Origin: Candidatus Woesearchaeota archaeon
Lineage (GTDB): Archaea; Nanobdellota; Nanobdellia; Woesearchaeales; DSVV01
DNA length: 5,148 bases
Assembly: GCA_016215305.1 (NCBI GenBank)
Contig: JACRKI010000096.1
Coordinates: 1-5,148 of the forward strand
Direction of reading: 5' to 3'
The position numbers and the translations under genes were made by a program. Below the pieces are notes generated by a model. The model did no database searches and was not told where the DNA came from. It saw only the letters and a list, made by a program, of their open reading frames with translations. Numbering within the stretch: the first letter of the stretch is position 1; the number at the start of each line of letters is the position of its first letter. Shown here piece by piece: positions 1 through 3,982 of this stretch.

Positions 1-1194
1 CAAAACAAAACACGCGATATTCTCGAACACGTTGACATAGAAATTGAAGGAAACAAGATTAAGAGAATTGGAAAGAATATCTCTGCAAAAGAAAAACAAT
101 CTCAACCCATTGATTGCTCTGACAAAATTGTGATGCCGGGCCTCATTAATACACACACTCACATCGGCATGCACTCGTTGCGCGGGATTTGCGACGATGA
201 AGAACTTCCTGCATGGCTCGATAAAGTCGTTGCTGCGGAAAAGAAATTTACGCCAAAACAAATCGAAGAAAACGCAGCGCACGCATGCGAGGAAATGCTG
301 CTCTCTGGCACAACCACATTCGTGGAAATGTATACGCCGCTTGCACCTGTTTTTTCTGCTGTCAAAAAACAAAACATTCGCGCAATTTTATGCCCAGTGA
401 TTTACGGCTTTTTAGGAAATGTCAAAAAACAACTCACTGACGCAACAAAAATAATTGAACAAAAAGATTTTCCTTCTTCTCTCATTACATTTGGCTTGGG
501 AGCGCACTCCATCTATACCTGCGATGAAGAAACGCTTCTCGCAATAAAAAAATACGCAAAAACAAAAAAATTATTGACGCCGATTCATCTCGCAGAAACA
601 CGAAAAGAACGATTCGACTGCTTTGACAAACACAAAAAACTTCCTGCAGACTATCTTGCAGCGCTCGGATTCCTTGACAAAAATACATTGCTTGTTCACA
701 GCATCTGGTTAACCAAAGGAGAAATCCGTGTCATCAAACAGCACCACAGTTCTGCTGCGCATTGTCCTGTTTCCAACATGAAACTTTCTTCTGGCGGCGT
801 AACTCCATTGATGGAAATGTTTGACGAAGAAGTTATTGTTGGACTCGGAACTGATTCTGTTGCTTCCAATAATTCTATGGATATGTTCAAGGAAATGATG
901 ATCTGCGGCTTATTGCACAAGCAGCATCGCTGGGATCCAAAAGCTGCGCCTGTTCAGAAATTGATTGACATGGCAACCATTGATGGCGCTGCCGCGATTG
1001 GCATGGAAAAAGATATCGGCTCACTTGAAGCGGGAAAGAAAGCAGACATTGTTTGTGTTGATGTTGTCTCTTCTCACTGGCCTTTGCATTCAGAAAATCT
1101 TTTGTCTCACCTTGTTTATGCAACCAATGGTTCTTATGTTTCTGATGTTGTTGTGGATGGAAAAGTTGCGATTAAGAATAAAAAAGTTTGCTGA
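1..1194 (+). CDS. mtaD: 5-methylthioadenosine/S-adenosylhomocysteine deaminase family amidohydrolase (5' partial)
   Basis: This is a metal-dependent amidohydrolase that probably deaminates the adenine ring of methylthioadenosine, S-adenosylhomocysteine or 5'-deoxyadenosine to the inosine form, recycling SAM by-products in the cytoplasm. The frame is open from base 1, so the true start lies upstream. 397 residues are visible; relatives of about 400-420 residues suggest that only some 10-15 are missing. Counting visible codons, PGLINTHTH gives metal ligands H52 and H54. E80, H169 (GAHSIYT), H196 and E199 (HLAET), H233 (LVHS) and D285 (GLGTDS) match the usual metal, substrate and catalytic positions of the family. 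The C-terminal GSLEAGKKADIV closes the barrel and returns to the small beta-sandwich. A methionine-side start at 130 is only an internal GTG/ATG and would remove the N-terminal strand domain. The family is secure; the exact substrate is inferred, because related deaminases (guanine, SsnA-like) share most motifs. Confidence 0.9.
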   Translation, partial: QNKTRDILEHVDIEIEGNKIKRIGKNISAKEKQSQPIDCSDKIVMPGLINTHTHIGMHSLRGICDDEELPAWLDKVVAAEKKFTPKQIEENAAHACEEMLLSGTTTFVEMYTPLAPVFSAVKKQNIRAILCPVIYGFLGNVKKQLTDATKIIEQKDFPSSLITFGLGAHSIYTCDEETLLAIKKYAKTKKLLTPIHLAETRKERFDCFDKHKKLPADYLAALGFLDKNTLLVHSIWLTKGEIRVIKQHHSSAAHCPVSNMKLSSGGVTPLMEMFDEEVIVGLGTDSVASNNSMDMFKEMMICGLLHKQHRWDPKAAPVQKLIDMATIDGAAAIGMEKDIGSLEAGKKADIVCVDVVSSHWPLHSENLLSHLVYATNGSYVSDVVVDGKVAIKNKKVC

Positions 1195-1238
1195 GATTAT
1201 TCATATTTTCTTCTATAGTGAGCTTACTTAGAATAATC
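1195..1238. repeat. Inverted repeat directly after the deaminase stop codon
   Basis: An 8-bp perfect inverted repeat, GATTATTC (1195-1202) and GAATAATC (1231-1238), begins on the base after the TGA stop and encloses a 28-nt loop. The loop itself holds an imperfect palindrome around AGTGAGCTTACT. It may protect the mRNA 3' end. It is the first of a run of stem-loops that fills the spacer to 1410. Confidence 0.5.
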
Positions 1239-1243
1239 ATTTT

Positions 1244-1262
1244 GTGCTCCTGAACTGAGCAC
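1244..1262. repeat. Short hairpin GTGCTC / GAGCAC
   Basis: Perfect 6-bp arms (1244-1249 and 1257-1262) surround a 7-nt loop, and the hairpin abuts the next one at 1263 with no gap. The left arm region GTGCTCCT could instead pair with AGGAGCAC at 1392-1399, which would compete with the hairpin at 1367-1410. Confidence 0.5.
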
Positions 1263-1306
1263 GAATCCTGCTGTGCCTCGAACAAATGCTCGGCACAGCA
1301 GGATTC
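1263..1306. repeat. Perfect 15-bp inverted repeat with 14-nt loop
   Basis: GAATCCTGCTGTGCC (1263-1277) is perfectly complementary to GGCACAGCAGGATTC (1292-1306), with a 14-nt loop between them. Fifteen uninterrupted pairs at this spacing are very unlikely by chance. The arms are more GC-rich than the surroundings and no T-tract follows, so this is not a simple oligo-T terminator. It could be a structured RNA domain, a 3'-end stabiliser or a DNA-level palindromic element. Confidence 0.85.
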
Positions 1307-1316
1307 CTCATGTGAT

Positions 1317-1340
1317 GCTCCGAAGCGTTAAGCGAGGAGC
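1317..1340. repeat. Hairpin GCTCC / GGAGC
   Basis: Arms of 5 bp (1317-1321 and 1336-1340) enclose a 14-nt loop. It is weak alone but lies in register between the two long hairpins of this spacer. The TGCTC/GAGCA elements recur at 1245, 1257, 1287 and 1316, so alternative pairings across the spacer are possible. Confidence 0.35.
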
Positions 1341-1366
1341 TGCTTTCTAAAAAACAAGTAGCGAAA

Positions 1367-1410
1367 CAAACACCCAGGTGCGACTGTTTTTAGGAGCACC
1401 TGAGTGTTTG
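1367..1410. repeat. 15-bp inverted repeat (one mismatch) with 14-nt loop
   Basis: CAAACACCCAGGTGC (1367-1381) pairs with GCACCTGAGTGTTTG (1396-1410) except for one C/A mismatch (1374/1403). The loop is 14 nt and contains TTTTT. Arm length, loop length and total span (44 bp) equal those of the hairpin at 1263-1306, although the arm sequences differ. It ends about 36 nt before the TATA box of pth2. An upstream extension of pth2 to 1378 would have to translate through it and is rejected. Confidence 0.8.
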
Positions 1411-1445
1411 CATCTTTGCATTTGTTATTTTTTCTTAAGAAAAGA

Positions 1446-1454
1446 TTTATATAA
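1446..1454 (+). promoter_or_regulatory. TATA box for pth2
   Basis: TTTATATAA preceded by the purine-rich GAAAAGA stretch (1439-1445), which is BRE-like. Its centre is about 27 nt before the ATG at 1477, so transcription would start at or just before the start codon and the message would be leaderless. No Shine-Dalgarno sequence is seen before 1477, which agrees. Confidence 0.7.
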
Positions 1455-1476
1455 GATAACTACTGAGAAGAATAAC

Positions 1477-1824
1477 ATGGTCGAATACAAACAAATTATT
1501 CTTGTCCGTCATGACTTAGATTTGCCAAAAGGAAAACTCGCCGCACAAGTCGGACACGCGTGTGTTGAAGCAGTGCTGCGCAGCGATAAAGCAATTGTCA
1601 AATCCTGGCGAGACGAAGGCATGAAGAAAATAGTTCTCAAAGTCAAAGACCTGAAAGAAATGAAAAAATACATGCAGCTCGCAAAAGACGCGGACATCGT
1701 GACTGCATTAATTACTGACGCCGGCAAAACTGTTGTTTCTCCCGGCACTGAAACCTGCTGCGCACTCGGTCCAGCGGACGAAGTTGATCTGGATTCTATT
1801 ACAGGAGAGTTGAAGATGCTTTAA
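1477..1824 (+). CDS. pth2: Peptidyl-tRNA hydrolase, Pth2 (archaeal/eukaryotic) type
   Basis: This cytoplasmic enzyme hydrolyses the ester bond of peptidyl-tRNAs that have dropped off the ribosome, recycling tRNA. The product is 115 residues, the normal length for archaeal Pth2. The N-terminal block KQIILVRHDLDLPKGKLAAQ followed by VGHACVEA contains the conserved lysines K18 and K20 and H27. The second signature is DAGKTVVSPGT with D81, T85 and P89-G90-T91, and the protein ends in the family's typical TGELKML. The residue after T85 is V, where Q or E is more usual; the known catalytic positions are kept. The start at 1477 is chosen because it gives the family length and sits one leaderless distance from a TATA box. 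An in-frame start at 1378 adds residues coded by a hairpin. Transcription appears independent of the upstream gene. Confidence 0.95.
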   Translation: MVEYKQIILVRHDLDLPKGKLAAQVGHACVEAVLRSDKAIVKSWRDEGMKKIVLKVKDLKEMKKYMQLAKDADIVTALITDAGKTVVSPGTETCCALGPADEVDLDSITGELKML

Positions 1825-1826
1825 TG

Positions 1827-1833
1827 TTTTTTT
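1827..1833 (+). terminator. Oligo-T terminator after pth2
   Basis: A run of seven T begins two bases after the pth2 stop codon. Archaeal RNA polymerase often terminates on such tracts without a hairpin. No strong stem-loop precedes it. Confidence 0.4.
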
Positions 1834-1990
1834 AATCTCTCGTCAATAAAATATCAAAAAACATTTCAAAAACTCTTTTTCCCTTTCGGAATTTCCGCAA
1901 ATCTTCCGGAGAATCCTTCTTTTCTTGAAAATCTTTCGACGCAGCCGAAAGTCTTTCACAATTCCTGAAAAGTTTCCGACTTTTTGTCAA
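1832..1990 (-). CDS. Doubtful small ORF, 52 aa, antisense to the pyrimidine-rich spacer
   Basis: On the minus strand a TTG at 1990, preceded by AAAGGTA, opens a 52-residue frame ending in TAA at 1832. The product is basic and charged. Its middle reads ASKDFQEKKDSPEDLRKF and it ends FEMFFDILLTRD, which looks like an amphipathic helical peptide and resembles no family I recognise. Against it: the start is TTG, a stop lies just upstream in frame, no clear TATA box is placed for it, and a purine-rich strand readily gives K/E/R-rich open frames by chance. It could be real, a gene remnant or an accident. Its 3' end overlaps the oligo-T tract of pth2. Confidence 0.2.
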   Translation of the reverse strand: MTKSRKLFRNCERLSAASKDFQEKKDSPEDLRKFRKGKRVFEMFFDILLTRD

Positions 1991-1999
1991 ATACCTTTC
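1835..1999. other. Pyrimidine-rich spacer between pth2 and the candidate RNA
   Basis: This stretch is strongly T/C-biased on the plus strand and holds no convincing plus-strand gene. Visible items are a small hairpin CTTTCG/CGAAAG (1935-1953), a TTCCGGAA-like palindromic texture around 1877-1910, and a loose direct repeat: the CTTGAAAATCTTTCGAC and CCTGAAAAGTTTCCGAC segments match at about 13 of 17 bases by eye. Apart from the doubtful antisense ORF, nothing else is seen. Confidence 0.4.
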
Positions 2000-2007
2000 T
2001 TAATAAG
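2000..2007 (+). promoter_or_regulatory. Possible TATA box for the structured RNA element
   Basis: TTAATAAG lies about 25 nt before the closing helix of the element that starts at 2026, the spacing expected between an archaeal TATA box and a transcription start. It is a weaker match than the pth2 and vapB boxes and no obvious BRE precedes it. It is itself nearly palindromic, so direction is not settled by sequence alone. Confidence 0.35.
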
Positions 2008-2025
2008 TTTCACCTACAGAATTGC

Positions 2026-2096
2026 GGGAGGGAAAAGCAGTGCGCGTCGTGACATCTTCGGATGCGATACAGCACATCTGTGGTGGATGCCCTCCC
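2026..2096 (+). ncRNA. Candidate structured non-coding RNA, about 71 nt, unknown class
   Basis: The two ends form a perfect 7-bp helix, GGGAGGG (2026-2032) with CCCTCCC (2090-2096), followed at once by a long T tract. Inside, GTGC/GCAC (2040-2043 with 2072-2075), TCG/CGA (2047-2049 with 2065-2067), a 3-nt TGA bulge and CATC/GATG (2053-2056 with 2061-2064) stack into one hairpin capped by a UUCG tetraloop closed by C-G. A second CATC/GATG pair (2075-2078 with 2086-2089) can form beside the closing helix and competes by one base with GCAC. GC content counted by hand is 42 of 71 (59%) in AT-rich flanks, a typical mark of structured RNA in AT-rich genomes. A TATA-like box lies about 25 nt upstream. 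It is not a tRNA: there is no T-loop or anticodon arm. It could also be a riboswitch or attenuator, but the next gene appears to have its own promoter downstream of it. Confidence 0.5.
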
Positions 2097-2113
2097 TTTT
2101 TTTTATTTTTTTT
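2097..2113 (+). terminator. T8-A-T8 terminator following the 7-bp GC helix
   Basis: Eight T, one A and eight T follow CCCTCCC directly. The combination of GC-rich closing helix and T tract has the form of an intrinsic terminator, and the tract alone would suffice for archaeal polymerase. It separates the RNA element from the gene at 2149. Confidence 0.65.
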
Positions 2114-2143
2114 AAATTTATATTGTAAAAAACAAAAAGGTGA
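2111..2143 (+). promoter_or_regulatory. AT-rich promoter region and Shine-Dalgarno of the gene at 2149
   Basis: TTTAAATTTATATT (2111-2124) offers TATA-like octamers. AAGGTGA (2137-2143) is a good Shine-Dalgarno match 5 nt before ATG 2149 and fixes the start there rather than at the GTG at 2140, which lies inside it. If the leftmost octamer is used, the leader is only some ten nucleotides but would include the Shine-Dalgarno. Confidence 0.55.
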
Positions 2144-2148
2144 AACAC

Positions 2149-2535
2149 ATGAATAAGACAATACGAAACGGAATCGGCTTAGCTGCACTCGCTGCAACAT
2201 GCGCAGCAGGAACTGGATACTCCAGACAACAACAATACACTTCTGAACAAGAAGTTCGGCAGCAACTCGAAGCAATAACCGCGTCTGGATATTTTTCTGT
2301 TATGGATGAGTACAGAAATGAACAAATAGACCAACACTCTACCCAATACATGAATGAACTGCAGAATGGCGCTCGCGTCGCTTTGAAACACGCGCCAAAC
2401 GCAGTCTTTGAACTCGCTGTTGATCAATACGCTGAAGATGTCAACGAATATTTGGAGACAAGAATTTATGTGATGCAGCAAATGCAAGACAAAGGTGGAT
2501 TCTCTTTCAATTATGATTTGAATCAGGATGAATGA
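2149..2535 (+). CDS. Small exported protein of unknown function
   Basis: I do not recognise this 128-residue protein. Residues 1-7 carry K3 and R6, and residues 8-21 (GIGLAALAATCAAG) form a hydrophobic segment, so the N-terminus looks like a Sec signal peptide with possible cleavage after about residue 20. C18 follows LAAT, which is close to but not a canonical lipobox, so lipid anchoring is doubtful. The mature part is rich in Q, E, Y and N, is predicted by eye to be mostly helical, is acidic overall, has no further cysteine, and ends in NYDLNQDE. No catalytic motif is seen. The start at 2149 is supported by AAGGTGA 5 nt upstream. The next gene on the same strand encodes a membrane protein 120 bp away, and an S26 membrane peptidase gene follows further on. 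A shared envelope role is possible but is inference only. Confidence 0.75.
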   Translation: MNKTIRNGIGLAALAATCAAGTGYSRQQQYTSEQEVRQQLEAITASGYFSVMDEYRNEQIDQHSTQYMNELQNGARVALKHAPNAVFELAVDQYAEDVNEYLETRIYVMQQMQDKGGFSFNYDLNQDE

Positions 2536-2550
2536 TGAAAGAATAAAAAA

Positions 2551-2598
2551 TCCCAACTGGAGCAGAGCTCCGGGGTATTGAACCCATTTCAATCAATA
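2551..2598. repeat. Consecutive small stem-loops in the 2536-2655 spacer
   Basis: GGAGC/GCTCC (2559-2563 with 2567-2571, 3-nt loop) can be extended outward by T-G and C-G pairs and by CC/GG across a two-base bulge. Beside it, ATTGAA/TTCAAT (2577-2582 with 2588-2593, 5-nt loop) can form, or alternatively TATTGA with TCAATA (2576-2581 with 2593-2598). No T tract follows. It may mark the 3' end of the 2149 message or be part of a leader of the 2656 gene. Confidence 0.45.
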
Positions 2599-2619
2599 AC
2601 TGCGAGAAGTGATGAGACT

Positions 2620-2649
2620 ATGGCGACAGAATATATTTATAGGGGGTGA
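2620..2649 (+). promoter_or_regulatory. Nine-codon upstream ORF overlapping the ribosome binding site
   Basis: ATG at 2620 opens the frame MATEYIYRG, ending at TGA 2647-2649. AGTGATG lies 5 nt before this ATG and resembles a weak Shine-Dalgarno. The last codons AGG GGG TGA form the Shine-Dalgarno GGGGTGA (2643-2649) for the main gene, whose ATG follows 6 nt later. If translated, ribosomes ending here would act directly on initiation at 2656. It may be chance, since the region is short. Confidence 0.3.
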
Positions 2650-2655
2650 GATACA

Positions 2656-3072
2656 ATGATATACATGCTGCTGTTTTGGATGATTATTTTATTATTGATT
2701 ATGTTTGTCGTACTGAACAAAATAACGCGCTGGAGAGGAAACTTCTCTGGCGTTATTGATTTTTTGGTTGTCTTTCAGGCGCTTTTGCTTATCCTTGCTC
2801 TTTTGACGCATGATCCCCTTTTTACTTCTCTGGGCGTTGAGCCTTGGTGGGAATTGACAGTTGGAGTACTTGCTGGAGGATTTGCTCTCTGGAAAGCATA
2901 TTTCGATCCTTTGAAAAAGAAAGTATATTCTCTAGACAGAGAAATGGGAGAAGTCAAATCAGACATATCATCCATGAAAATAGATATTGCTTCCATAAAA
3001 AATAAAATAGAATGTCTCCCAAGGCTTGAGGCAGACATGGCTTTTATCAAAGAGAAGATAGTATCACGGTGA
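2656..3072 (+). CDS. Membrane protein with C-terminal coiled coil, unknown function
   Basis: This 138-residue protein matches no family I recognise. Three hydrophobic segments are visible: about residues 4-20 (LLFWMIILLLIMFVVL), 33-51 (VIDFLVVFQALLLILALLT) and 66-82 (ELTVGVLAGGFALWKAY). The first two are separated by a short basic turn (KITRWRGN). From about residue 85 the chain is charged with hydrophobic residues at heptad spacing (L93, M97, V100, I104, M107, I111, I114, I118, L121), so a membrane-proximal coiled coil of about 50 residues is likely, probably for oligomerisation or partner binding. The repeated SxKxDI/ASIKNKI texture supports this. The start at 2656 has GGGGTGA 6 nt upstream. 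An AT-rich ATATATTTATA stretch (2631-2641) resembles a TATA box but is too close to the ATG to serve a leader with that Shine-Dalgarno, so transcription probably starts further up, perhaps at the 2149 gene. Confidence 0.8.
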   Translation: MIYMLLFWMIILLLIMFVVLNKITRWRGNFSGVIDFLVVFQALLLILALLTHDPLFTSLGVEPWWELTVGVLAGGFALWKAYFDPLKKKVYSLDREMGEVKSDISSMKIDIASIKNKIECLPRLEADMAFIKEKIVSR

Positions 3073-3095
3073 GATTTATGAACCACTTCATTAAA

Positions 3096-3154
3096 GAGAA
3101 TTTTGAAAAAATCACTTTTTGAATCTCCGTCGAGTGATTTTTAACAAAATTCTC
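3096..3154. repeat. Large two-tier stem-loop
   Basis: GAGAATTTTG (3096-3105) pairs perfectly with CAAAATTCTC (3145-3154). Immediately inside, AAAAATCACT (3107-3116) pairs perfectly with AGTGATTTTT (3133-3142). Only one A on the left and AA on the right separate the two 10-bp helices. The apical loop is 16 nt. Twenty pairs in nearly continuous register mean this is very unlikely to be chance. It starts about 24 nt after the stop of the membrane protein gene. Confidence 0.85.
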
Positions 3155-3157
3155 ATT

Positions 3158-3202
3158 AGAGCCGCTTTGAATTCGACACAAAAATGAATTATTCAAAGCT
3201 CT
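3158..3202. repeat. Second stem-loop, adjacent
   Basis: CTTTGAAT (3165-3172) pairs with ATTCAAAG (3191-3198). Beyond a 3-nt CCG bulge, AGAG (3158-3161) pairs with CTCT (3199-3202). The loop is 18 nt. It begins three bases after the preceding stem-loop, giving a two-hairpin array like the longer one at 1195-1410. The segment TAAAGAGAA occurs both before the first hairpin (3092-3100) and after the second (3204-3212), so a short direct repeat brackets most of the pair. Confidence 0.65.
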
Positions 3203-3240
3203 CTAAAGAGAAAGTGATGAGGCTTTAATACTTCACAACC

Positions 3241-3248
3241 TTTAAAAA
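3241..3248 (+). promoter_or_regulatory. TATA-like box for the S26 peptidase gene
   Basis: TTTAAAAA is centred about 25 nt before ATG 3270 and fits a leaderless message. No Shine-Dalgarno precedes 3270; the stretch in between is T-rich. Confidence 0.5.
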
Positions 3249-3269
3249 CGATTTTTCATTTCTTTCTGC

Positions 3270-3833
3270 ATGATTGGGGCAAAGTATTTTCAGCGATTTC
3301 ATCGAGGTCATATAGTGATGTACGCGACTATTATTCTTGCAATCTTATTTGGCTGGGTTGCACATAGTATATACATTGATTACGCTGCGCCGCAGCGCGA
3401 GAATCCGCTTGTGCCTGGCAAAAGCAGTGTTTTGACAAAACTAAATAGCATGCTGACATTTTCTTCCGCAGAAATCATGTCGCCGCAGGATCACATTTCT
3501 GAAGACGCGATTCATGTTTCTGATGCTAATGTTGTTTTGGATATTCCCCACGCACAATGGAGCAGTTTTACGGACACCAACTCCATGGATCCTCTGCTTG
3601 ATGTTGGCGCGAACGGCATTGAGATTATTCCTCACTCCGCTGATGATATTCATCTTGGAGACGTGATTAGTTACCAATCTGGCTCAGATATGGTGATTCA
3701 TCGCGTGATTGGAATTGATTCTGACGATTCTGGAATTTATTACACCATCAAAGGAGACAACAATCCCATTGCTGACAATGTTCGTGTTCGATTTGCTGAT
3801 GTAAGTGGGATTTTGGTGGCAGTGGTGTATTGA
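3270..3833 (+). CDS. S26-family membrane peptidase, signal peptidase I-like (Ser/His type)
   Basis: This is a likely membrane-anchored serine protease that cleaves exported proteins outside the membrane. The 187-residue product has one N-terminal transmembrane segment (about residues 17-33) after a short basic stretch. A long linker (about 40-97) follows, then the S26 core: TNSMDP with presumed nucleophile S105, GDVISY, VIHRVI with H144 in the place where bacterial enzymes have lysine, and IKGDNNP with D163. The Ser/His/Asp pattern is that of archaeal and ER signal peptidases. TNSMDP departs from the usual SGSMEP, and the linker places the serine about 50 residues later than in Methanococcus-type enzymes. 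It may therefore be a paralogue with special substrates rather than the housekeeping enzyme. The start at 3270 agrees with a TATA-like box about 25 nt upstream; an internal ATG at 3318 would remove the positive residues before the membrane segment. Confidence 0.8.
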   Translation: MIGAKYFQRFHRGHIVMYATIILAILFGWVAHSIYIDYAAPQRENPLVPGKSSVLTKLNSMLTFSSAEIMSPQDHISEDAIHVSDANVVLDIPHAQWSSFTDTNSMDPLLDVGANGIEIIPHSADDIHLGDVISYQSGSDMVIHRVIGIDSDDSGIYYTIKGDNNPIADNVRVRFADVSGILVAVVY

Positions 3834-3835
3834 AT

Positions 3836-3906
3836 AAAATCCTTGCATTCGCGTAAGCCAAGTACACTCACTTCGTTCGTGTAGGGCGACGCTCATGAAG
3901 GATTTT
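3836..3906. repeat. 71-nt imperfect stem-loop after the peptidase gene
   Basis: AAAATCCTT (3836-3844) pairs with AAGGATTTT (3898-3906). After a bulged G, CAT/ATG and GCGT/ACGC continue the stem, and CC/GG with TACAC/GTGTA (3863-3867 with 3879-3883) form the top around an 11-nt loop. It begins three bases after the stop codon. The right foot ends in TTTT followed by A7, so it could serve as a terminator or processing structure, or be a copy of a dispersed palindromic repeat. Confidence 0.7.
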
Positions 3907-3951
3907 AAAAAAAGTAATCACTGCAACTCCTTCAACTTTTTCACAGCAACT

Positions 3952-3959
3952 TTTATATA
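3952..3959 (+). promoter_or_regulatory. TATA box of the toxin-antitoxin operon
   Basis: TTTATATA is centred about 27 nt before ATG 3983, so the message is predicted to be leaderless. No Shine-Dalgarno is present. The operator palindrome begins one base after the box. Confidence 0.75.
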
Positions 3960-3960
3960 T

Positions 3961-3979
3961 AAGTTATACTGTATAACTT
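3961..3979. promoter_or_regulatory. Perfect 19-bp palindromic operator
   Basis: AAGTTATAC and GTATAACTT are exact inverted repeats of 9 bp around a central T at 3970. The site fills the space between TATA box and predicted transcription start, where a bound protein would block TFB/polymerase. AbrB-fold antitoxins typically repress their own operon by binding such palindromes with their toxin, so VapB or VapBC is the obvious ligand. That assignment is inference; the palindrome itself is seen directly. Confidence 0.8.
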
Positions 3980-3982
3980 CAT

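Noticed and set aside
1378..1476. N-terminal extension of pth2 by 33 residues
   Set aside because: It begins inside a 15-bp hairpin, runs over the TATA box, and makes the protein longer than the family, whereas ATG 1477 gives the normal 115 residues.
2026..2096. tRNA gene suggested by the 7-bp end helix and 71-nt length
   Set aside because: There is no TTCRA-type T-loop, no 5-bp anticodon stem with a 7-nt loop in place, and no D-arm. The T tract follows without a discriminator and CCA context.
2026..2096. H/ACA or K-turn-containing guide RNA
   Set aside because: No ACA box lies after the closing helix. The TGA bulge opposite CGA resembles a K-turn, but an extra C next to the CATC/GATG stem breaks the tandem G-A arrangement.
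2140..2148. GTG start at 2140 for the exported protein
   Set aside because: The GTG lies within the Shine-Dalgarno AAGGTGA that serves ATG 2149.
2179..2592. 137-codon minus-strand frame opposite the exported protein
   Set aside because: It has no ribosome binding site or recognisable motif and is a shadow of the plus-strand gene, whose signal peptide and Shine-Dalgarno are clear.
2572..2593. tRNA T-arm remnant (GGGGTATTGAACCC)
   Set aside because: Only a loose match to the T-loop; no acceptor or other arm is recognisable around it.
2631..2641. ATATATTTATA as promoter of the 2656 gene
   Set aside because: A start 25 nt downstream would fall inside the coding sequence and lose the Shine-Dalgarno.
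2609..2655. C/D box sRNA from the GTGATGA at 2609 (and again at 3214)
   Set aside because: No CTGA box D or D' is found within the usual 50-70 nt downstream of either copy.
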